Positions 6,433-11,392 of a stretch of 11,392 nucleotides of DNA are shown here, one piece after another (the stretch's first letter is position 1; every line of letters begins with the position of its first letter). The position numbers were made by a program, and so were the translations under genes. Location of the stretch: positions 1-11,392 of the forward strand of contig JAQUZA010000066.1 in the NCBI GenBank assembly GCA_028691595.1, given 5' to 3'. Under the pieces are notes generated by a model. That model was not told the origin of the DNA. It did no database searches and worked only from the letters and a program-made list of their open reading frames with translations. The stretch comes from Candidatus Rifleibacteriota bacterium (lineage in GTDB: Bacteria > Muiribacteriota > Ozemobacteria > Ozemobacterales > Ozemobacteraceae).

Positions 6433-9285
6433 TCAGAGTTTTTCGCCTGTTTTGACGTTCATCAGGCAATAGATAACAATATTTGAAAAAACTATTGGTG
6501 CCAGACAGATTTCAGAAACAAACGACAGAACCTGAATAATTACAACCGAGATGACCAGAGGCAGCACCGGCATGAAGAAGGTCATAATTTCGGTTGAAGT
6601 ACCGGTGATTATCGTCATGATGAAGGTTGCAAATATAAACAGTGAACCGAGTTTCAGACGATTTTGCGAATAGATTTTTTCTGAGACTATGAATGGGTCC
6701 TGGCCAGGCAGCAGAATTGAAGCAGGTTCGACCAGAAGATATTTAAAATATACCGAGGCCATGACCAGAATACCTACAATGACTGCGAGAAGTGTGCCCA
6801 GGGAAAAAACAAGCCCCTGCCTGCCAACCATGCTTGCGGCAAAAAATATGACACCGCTGCAGACGCTTGATAAAAGCAGCCACATTCCGAGCAAAAGATG
6901 TTTTTTTATCGAATAATCGAACACCGGCTTAAACAAAGCGGCGATTTTGCTCTTCAGTCGCTCATTGTCTAACTCACGGCCGTGAATGTAATCTTCGACC
7001 ATTAGAGCCATGGTAATCTTCCATTCGACCATCATCCCAAGGGACTTGTAAGAATAATAAGGTACAAAAGCGATGAGAAAAATGATTGCTACAGGCGGGC
7101 TTATTGCCATAAAAAAGCCGCCGATACCAGAAAGAATCAAAAAACCCAGGCTCCATTTCAAAAACTGCATGATCGTTTTGAGCGAAAAATGATAAACATG
7201 TTTTTGATAAAGTCGCATGGTTATATCGAATATTTCGCCGACTGCAGCATCTGAAGCAGGAAGCATCGAAAATTTCTTTTGGGGAACAACTGAGCAGAGA
7301 CTGCCTTCGACCCTGCCAAACTCGGCTCTGAGCTGCGCCAGAGTCTTGCTGTCAAGATTGGCCCTGCCGGTAAAATAATCAAAGGCAAATGCGGCAAGAA
7401 CCCCTTCACGTCTTGAAACCAGGCTTCCCTTTTCAATGTTGAGCAATTGTTCTTCAGAAACCTGTTGAGCAGTTTCCTGAAGACCTTTGATTATAGTGCC
7501 AGACCCGGCTTTTGTCTGAACAAGCAGGTTTTCTACGGTCTTGAGCTCACGATCGATTATATCAAGCGATTCAGATGTCCGCGCATCGATAAGCTTCATC
7601 TGAACACACTTTTCGGCCAGACTTAAAAGCGCGGCCTTTTCTGATTGCGGAGTTCTTTCATAAATAATTTTCTCTACCCTGGCATTTTCTATTTGCGCTT
7701 TTGCTTTGATAAGGTTGATCACGCCGGCAAAAGCAACATCGAGACTGTTTTCAAAAAACGAATCTCTGCTTCTCTCGAGGGCAATCTGCTTTTCAACGTC
7801 TTTTAACAGAGCTGTAGAACCAGGAACCTTCTGGCTGGCGTAAGCCTGCAAAACCGCCAGGGCCTTATCGCGAAGGCGCGGATTTGGGTCGCGGATCAAC
7901 CTTTCGATCAGAGCCACGGCAAGCGGCTCTCTGATTTGTTGAAGAACATAAACTGCGCTATGCTTGAATGACTCACGACCTTTGGCAAGCATGCGTTTAA
8001 GCTCAACGATGACATCGATGCGTGAGGTCTTTTTCAGGGCAATAATGACGTTGCCCACAACCCTGCTGTTTTTGTCATCGAGCATCTGTGGAAGATAATC
8101 GCAGGCGCGCGACAGATCGATCACAGCCAGGGCTTCGACGGCGTTGGCTCGAATTCTTTCATCAGAATGGTTGAGAAGCAGCCTGACACGGTTAAAACAG
8201 GCCCCGATGTTATGATCGCGGACAATGTTCAACATTAGAGCCAGCAGAAAATAATCATCTTCACTGTCAAAGGCCTTTATAAAACAGTCATGAACAAGAG
8301 ACAGATTCTCTTTATTAATTCTTGCCAGTGCCAGATAACGATTCGCGGGTTCCCGGCTGGCGAGAAACTCCGGCAGTTCTTTTTCGCTGCAGGGTTCTTG
8401 AAGTGTCTGAATTGAAGTGTCGCCTGGTGCGGCGGCAGCCGGGGTAGAAGAAGCAGTTTCAATTTTTTCGAGAATGACTGCCGCAGCCGGGTTGCCCGCA
8501 TCCTTTTCAAGCCTGATAGCATGTAAAGCCCTGGCCCGAATATTTTTATCATTGTCTGACTGGGCAATACCAGCGAGAACGACAAGCGACTGTGGTGACT
8601 TGATGCGGGTAAAAGCAAAAACCGCTGAAGCTCTTGCCCATGGCCGCGTATCAACAGCCATTTTTTTCAGCAGATTAAAAAGTGACTGCCCTCCCACTTC
8701 CTGGAGCGACTTGAGGACATTGGCTTTAACTCTGTTATCGTCGTCATTCATCATCGAGATGATGAAGCGATAGGCTTCTTCGCTGGCAATCAAAGACAGA
8801 GCTTCAACTGTGTTGGCACGCACCCTCGCATCTTCATTTTTCAGGTATGGTGCAAGAGCGGAAACATCTTCTGGATTACGAAAATGACCGACACCGATGA
8901 TGAGGCTCGCTCTTATCTGAACGATCGGTTCACGGGCCAATGCATCGAGCAGCAGAAACCTGCCGGTCGGCGTTTTTTCGGCAAGAACTTTTTTCAGGCC
9001 GGCAAACCTGGCATGTGGATCATCTGAATGGAAGAGTTTTTCGATATCGACGGCCGAAAATTTATCAGGTTCCTGTTGCACGGGTTGAGCAATTTGCTGC
9101 AGGTGTTCAAGAGCCTTGCGTGCAAAATATCGGGTTTCCTGGTCGGGGTCGGCCCCTGCCAGAACCGTTATTGTTGGAATAAGAGCAACATGGTTGCCAC
9201 GTGCTGCCAGCACTACCCCCTGTTGCCGCTCCCTGGCAACTGAGGATTGTAGAAGAACTTCAATGTTATGCTGGTCAGAACTCAT
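6433..9285 (-). CDS. HEAT-repeat protein with polytopic membrane C-terminal domain
   Basis: This 950-residue protein has two blocks of HEAT/PBS-lyase-like helical repeats, roughly 15-270 and 300-485. Recurrent second helices read like RVRANTVEAL (155-164), RVKANVLKSL (185-194), RIRANAVEAL (377-386) and RLRDKALAVL (470-479). An Ala/Thr/Pro-rich linker at about 277-292 joins the blocks. A helical, charged region (about 495-700) follows, then about six or seven hydrophobic membrane segments (near 710-728, 731-747, 797-818, 825-847, 878-895, 900-922 and 924-942). I recognise no enzyme motif. HEAT arrays usually bind proteins, so a membrane-anchored scaffold is inferred. It is the last gene of the secretion-type operon. 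Its ATG lies 12 nt after the preceding stop with no SD, consistent with reinitiation. No signal peptide is seen, so the HEAT array should be cytoplasmic. Confidence 0.8.
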   Translation of the reverse strand: MSSDQHNIEVLLQSSVARERQQGVVLAARGNHVALIPTITVLAGADPDQETRYFARKALEHLQQIAQPVQQEPDKFSAVDIEKLFHSDDPHARFAGLKKVLAEKTPTGRFLLLDALAREPIVQIRASLIIGVGHFRNPEDVSALAPYLKNEDARVRANTVEALSLIASEEAYRFIISMMNDDDNRVKANVLKSLQEVGGQSLFNLLKKMAVDTRPWARASAVFAFTRIKSPQSLVVLAGIAQSDNDKNIRARALHAIRLEKDAGNPAAAVILEKIETASSTPAAAAPGDTSIQTLQEPCSEKELPEFLASREPANRYLALARINKENLSLVHDCFIKAFDSEDDYFLLALMLNIVRDHNIGACFNRVRLLLNHSDERIRANAVEALAVIDLSRACDYLPQMLDDKNSRVVGNVIIALKKTSRIDVIVELKRMLAKGRESFKHSAVYVLQQIREPLAVALIERLIRDPNPRLRDKALAVLQAYASQKVPGSTALLKDVEKQIALERSRDSFFENSLDVAFAGVINLIKAKAQIENARVEKIIYERTPQSEKAALLSLAEKCVQMKLIDARTSESLDIIDRELKTVENLLVQTKAGSGTIIKGLQETAQQVSEEQLLNIEKGSLVSRREGVLAAFAFDYFTGRANLDSKTLAQLRAEFGRVEGSLCSVVPQKKFSMLPASDAAVGEIFDITMRLYQKHVYHFSLKTIMQFLKWSLGFLILSGIGGFFMAISPPVAIIFLIAFVPYYSYKSLGMMVEWKITMALMVEDYIHGRELDNERLKSKIAALFKPVFDYSIKKHLLLGMWLLLSSVCSGVIFFAASMVGRQGLVFSLGTLLAVIVGILVMASVYFKYLLVEPASILLPGQDPFIVSEKIYSQNRLKLGSLFIFATFIMTIITGTSTEIMTFFMPVLPLVISVVIIQVLSFVSEICLAPIVFSNIVIYCLMNVKTGEKL

Positions 9286-9297
9286 CTGTTTTTTGTA

Positions 9298-9504
9298 TCA
9301 GCGGTCTTCGGGTGCAGCCTGCCAGGGGGCCGGAACTTCTGGCAAAACGGGAATTGGCTGAATCACCGCGTTTTTCTGGAGATAAAACGTCTGTCGTCGC
9401 CCGATACTGTACATCTCGACGGTCTGCGAAAAAAAGCTGGCAAACAGTATCAGCATGATTACCAGAAAAATAAAGAATATGGAAAAACCTCTGCGCTTAT
9501 TCAT
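9298..9504 (-). CDS. Mini pseudopilin-like membrane protein (68 aa, no Glu5)
   Basis: The product starts MNKRRGFSIF and continues with a long hydrophobic helix to about residue 26. This looks like a class III prepilin leader: a short basic stretch, Gly6 before Phe7, then hydrophobic residues. The usual Glu at mature position 5 is replaced by Phe11, as in GspK/PilX-type initiating pilins. After the helix, a short polar segment (around residues 27-49) resembles the amphipathic continuation of PilX/GspK proteins, and the protein ends in a Pro-rich tail (50-68). It is much shorter than GspK or PilX. Its ATG overlaps the previous stop (ATGA), and AGGAG lies 7 nt upstream, so translation is well supported. 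Whether a prepilin peptidase processes it is inferred; it may simply be a small single-pass protein. Confidence 0.7.
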   Translation of the reverse strand: MNKRRGFSIFFIFLVIMLILFASFFSQTVEMYSIGRRQTFYLQKNAVIQPIPVLPEVPAPWQAAPEDR

Positions 9505-9917
9505 CTTTCTGCTCCTGTGCGCCAGATAACTCTGATGTTCTCATGCCCGTTTTTTATCTGTGTTGAAAAGGTGCGGTCATCGACCTTTTCAAAACCCCAG
9601 CAACGGGCACCGCCATCGAGTCTGATGTGTCTTTTGCCGATCTGAATTCTTCTGCCACCATCATGAACAATTATTGCCCGGTTTTGATCAAAGCGCACGC
9701 CCTTTTCGTCTGCCGATTCCACGGCTGAGCAAAATTTCAGCTCAGTTGACATCAGACCATAAAGAGTTGTAAGGCTGGCTGCATCGCGCAATACTTTGGT
9801 GTGGTGCTTTTCTTCAAGAATTACCGCCTGAAGGCCCGGGAAAATATAACTCATGGCAATGCTCAGCACTGCAATTACTATCATCAGCTCAATAAGTGTA
9901 AAGCCTGATCTTTTCAT
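9501..9917 (-). CDS. Type IV pilin-like pseudopilin (GspH/FimT-like)
   Basis: The 138-residue protein begins MKRSGFTLIE, the classic class III signal: prepilin peptidase would cut after Gly5 and N-methylate Phe6, with Glu10 at mature position 5. The following hydrophobic helix runs to about residue 28. The C-terminal globular part is beta-rich, with C63 and C106 that might pair in the periplasm. The size and the strand-rich C-terminus suggest a minor pseudopilin of the GspH/FimT kind, but subtype is uncertain. GGAGGT lies 6 nt before the ATG, and the start overlaps the stop of the preceding pseudopilin gene (ATGA), indicating coupled translation. Confidence 0.88.
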   Translation of the reverse strand: MKRSGFTLIELMIVIAVLSIAMSYIFPGLQAVILEEKHHTKVLRDAASLTTLYGLMSTELKFCSAVESADEKGVRFDQNRAIIVHDGGRRIQIGKRHIRLDGGARCWGFEKVDDRTFSTQIKNGHENIRVIWRTGAER

Positions 9918-10279
9918 TGCTGCACCTCCATTTTATAGAGCACCCGGTAACGACCACCAACGGCATTATAAAGTGAAACCACCACCAGACGGTTTTCTGG
10001 CTGCGGCTTCAGCTCTATCTTCCACAAGTCGCTATCAATAAGCTTTTCAAGGCTTTCAGAATGCAGGTCAGTGATTTCGACCCCTTGATCAAGTTCATAT
10101 CTGATCTGATTTTTAATGCTTTCGAGCAGGAACAGGGCGGTTGTATTGTTCTGCAGCCTTCTGACAACATTGCGCTGAACCTGAGACAGTTCAAAAAGCC
10201 CGAGAAGCATTATTGAAACGAGCGTAATGGTCAGAGAGATTTCAATGAGAGTCATTCCATGTCTGGTTTTCATTTTCAT
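9914..10279 (-). CDS. Type IV pilin-like pseudopilin (GspI/GspJ-like minor pseudopilin)
   Basis: The 121-residue protein carries a class III signal HGMTLIEIS: cleavage after Gly8 leaves Met9 as mature residue 1 and Glu13 at position 5. A hydrophobic helix follows to about residue 28, then a polar helical region and short strands. Met at mature position 1 and the long helix fit minor pseudopilins such as GspI or GspJ, though the subtype is a guess. Start choice is ambiguous: the ATG at 10277-10279 overlaps the upstream stop but sits only 3 nt from GGAG, while the in-frame ATG at 10271-10273 (product two residues shorter) is spaced 9 nt from it. Either start leaves the leader intact. Confidence 0.85.
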   Translation of the reverse strand: MKMKTRHGMTLIEISLTITLVSIMLLGLFELSQVQRNVVRRLQNNTTALFLLESIKNQIRYELDQGVEITDLHSESLEKLIDSDLWKIELKPQPENRLVVVSLYNAVGGRYRVLYKMEVQQ

Positions 10280-11289
10280 ATGCTCCAGATCGCCCAGTAG
10301 TAGGACCCGAAAACACCTGAGGTAATAAGCATCACAAAGACTCCCGTCAACAGAAGTGCCACCAGCATCATTTCATTTGAAATTCTGCGAAGAAGGCTAT
10401 ATGAATGCCTGTAATTGCTTTCAGAGGCGTATTGAAGGCGTTCAGGCAAGGCAGCAGATTCAGCGGCACCCTCAGCAAAATCACTGAGAACACTGCTGAG
10501 AGCAAAGGCAGTTTCCTGCTTTTCGCCGTTACCGAGAGCCCTGGCGACCGCATTCAAAGCAACCGTATCGCTTCCACCTGCCAGTTCAGCAGATTTTTCG
10601 ACGGCATTGGTCACGCTGAAGCCGGCCTGCAGGTAAAGACTGATAACTCCAAGCAGGCGGCCCTTTTCCTGTAATCTCAGGGCATCGCTGAAACGGGCAA
10701 CCCTGGCAACCACTGAACTGCTGCTGAGACGGCCGAGCAACATTGCCCTGGCCATGAAGATAAAAGTTGCAAGCATTAAAAGAGGAACCGGCAGCGAAAA
10801 CGGCCAGAGATCGACTTCGGCAAAATACAGCAAACGCAGCATCAGCGGAAAGTCAGCACTTTCGACAGCCGAGCTCTGAAAAACATGCTTAAAAAGGCCA
10901 AAATTCAACTGCACAAGATTTGCCAGCAGCAGGCTAATGACAACAGTCGGGTAGAAAAGTGCTGATTTAAGGTTCTCGTGCACCCGTTCAAGGTTAACGA
11001 GAAAACCGGTGTAAAGCTCCAGAACCTTTAAAAGACGGCCATTACCCAAAAGTGGCATAAGACGAGCCAGAACCGGGTCAAAACCGCTCATTTCATGGCA
11101 TATTTCGTCAACCGGGTGCCCTTCTGACATTTTTTGCGCCAGGTTTTTGGCCCAGATCGATGCCTGAGTATCTGCCAGCCTGCCGCTGAGGTCACTCAAG
11201 GCCTCGGGAATGGGCCGGCCACTTCTCAGAGCAACCGACACCAGCTGGCAAAATGTTATGACTTCGCGACGAAGATTTTGCTCATTCAT
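10276..11289 (-). CDS. Type II secretion F / PilC-like inner-membrane platform protein
   Basis: The 337-residue protein shows the two-fold T2SSF layout. The first half has FCQLVSVALRSGRPIPEAL (13-31), GNGRLLKVLELY (82-93) and ALFYP before a membrane segment at about 112-134. A second membrane segment lies at 163-185. The second half repeats the pattern with LYLQAGFSVTNAV (218-230), AESAALPERLQYAS (276-289) and a terminal membrane segment at 307-327. GspF/PilC proteins form the inner-membrane platform that couples the assembly ATPase to pseudopilin assembly. Canonical members are about 400 residues, so this one is short. GGAG lies 7 nt upstream of the ATG. The gene overlaps its neighbours on both sides by ATGA. 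No ATPase (GspE) or secretin is in the window; they may lie further upstream in the operon. Confidence 0.85.
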   Translation of the reverse strand: MNEQNLRREVITFCQLVSVALRSGRPIPEALSDLSGRLADTQASIWAKNLAQKMSEGHPVDEICHEMSGFDPVLARLMPLLGNGRLLKVLELYTGFLVNLERVHENLKSALFYPTVVISLLLANLVQLNFGLFKHVFQSSAVESADFPLMLRLLYFAEVDLWPFSLPVPLLMLATFIFMARAMLLGRLSSSSVVARVARFSDALRLQEKGRLLGVISLYLQAGFSVTNAVEKSAELAGGSDTVALNAVARALGNGEKQETAFALSSVLSDFAEGAAESAALPERLQYASESNYRHSYSLLRRISNEMMLVALLLTGVFVMLITSGVFGSYYWAIWSI

Positions 11290-11392
11290 TCTATTGCTCC
11301 AAGCATTATAGTCACCATGACCCGAAATACAGAATAGGTGATCAGGCCAAACGTCACGCCCTGAACAAGAACGCTGAAAATCTCAAGCAGTC
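11286..11392 (-). CDS. C-terminal end of a membrane protein, possibly a second GspF-type protein (5' part outside window)
   Basis: Reading the minus strand from the right edge gives an open frame of 34 complete codons ending in GAA TGA at 11286-11288. The visible residues (LLEIFSVLVQ...MLGAIE) are mostly hydrophobic and look like a terminal transmembrane helix. It overlaps the GspF-like gene by ATGA, as at three later junctions, so it belongs to the same operon. The LL..(I/F)S start of this stretch and its terminal helix resemble the end of the neighbouring GspF-like protein, which suggests a paralogous F protein. With so few residues this is only a suggestion. Confidence 0.5.
   Translation of the reverse strand, partial: LLEIFSVLVQGVTFGLITYSVFRVMVTIMLGAIE

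Noticed and set aside
8277..8773. Overlapping open frames on both strands within the HEAT gene (8277-8654 minus, 8417-8773 plus)
   Set aside because: The HEAT frame runs through with clear repeat periodicity; these alternative frames show no motif or convincing ribosome binding site.
8940..9645. Series of plus-strand open frames across the HEAT start and mini-pseudopilin genes
   Set aside because: They overlap each other and the well-supported minus-strand operon with ATGA overlaps and SD sequences; the translations are Arg/Ser/Cys-rich and look non-coding.

Overview
The window reads as a chromosomal segment of a Gram-negative-type (diderm) bacterium with roughly balanced base composition. 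Genes are tightly packed and there are no phage, transposon, CRISPR, tRNA or rRNA signals. A lipoprotein signal, a rhomboid protease, an M3 oligopeptidase and a type II secretion/type IV pilus-like operon fit a diderm lineage. Pseudopilins combined with large HEAT-repeat proteins recall uncultured lineages such as Candidatus Riflebacteria, but that is a low-confidence impression and not something the sequence proves.

Layout. (1) Positions 1-2694 (+) hold the 3'-terminal part of a very large protein made of at least four tandem RecB/AddB/Cas4-like PD-(D/E)XK nuclease domains, each with an iron-sulfur cysteine set. Domain 2 has lost key catalytic residues. Domain 4 is the only one in which every expected catalytic motif is visible. 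(2) Positions 2721-3344 (-) encode a small lipoprotein of unknown function. (3) A 150-bp divergent intergenic region follows, with a good sigma-70-type promoter for the next gene. (4) Positions 3495-5576 (+) encode an M3-family zinc oligopeptidase (PrlC/OpdA type). (5) A perfect 9-bp GC-rich hairpin lies just before a rhomboid protease gene (5635-6432, +) and covers its only SD-like sequence. (6) Positions 6433-11392 (-) form one compact operon read right to left: the end of a membrane protein (possibly a second GspF), a GspF/PilC-like protein, two class III-signal pseudopilins, a 68-residue pseudopilin-like protein without Glu5, and a 950-residue HEAT-repeat protein with a polytopic membrane C-terminus. 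The first four junctions are identical ATGA overlaps.

How they may work together. The minus-strand operon looks like the inner-membrane platform and minor-pseudopilin part of a type II secretion/type IV pilus-like machine, with the HEAT-membrane protein as an unexplained extra component. The peptidase, rhomboid and lipoprotein are probably independent housekeeping or envelope genes. The most unusual items are the tandem four-domain Fe-S nuclease protein and the HEAT-membrane protein at the end of the secretion-type operon.
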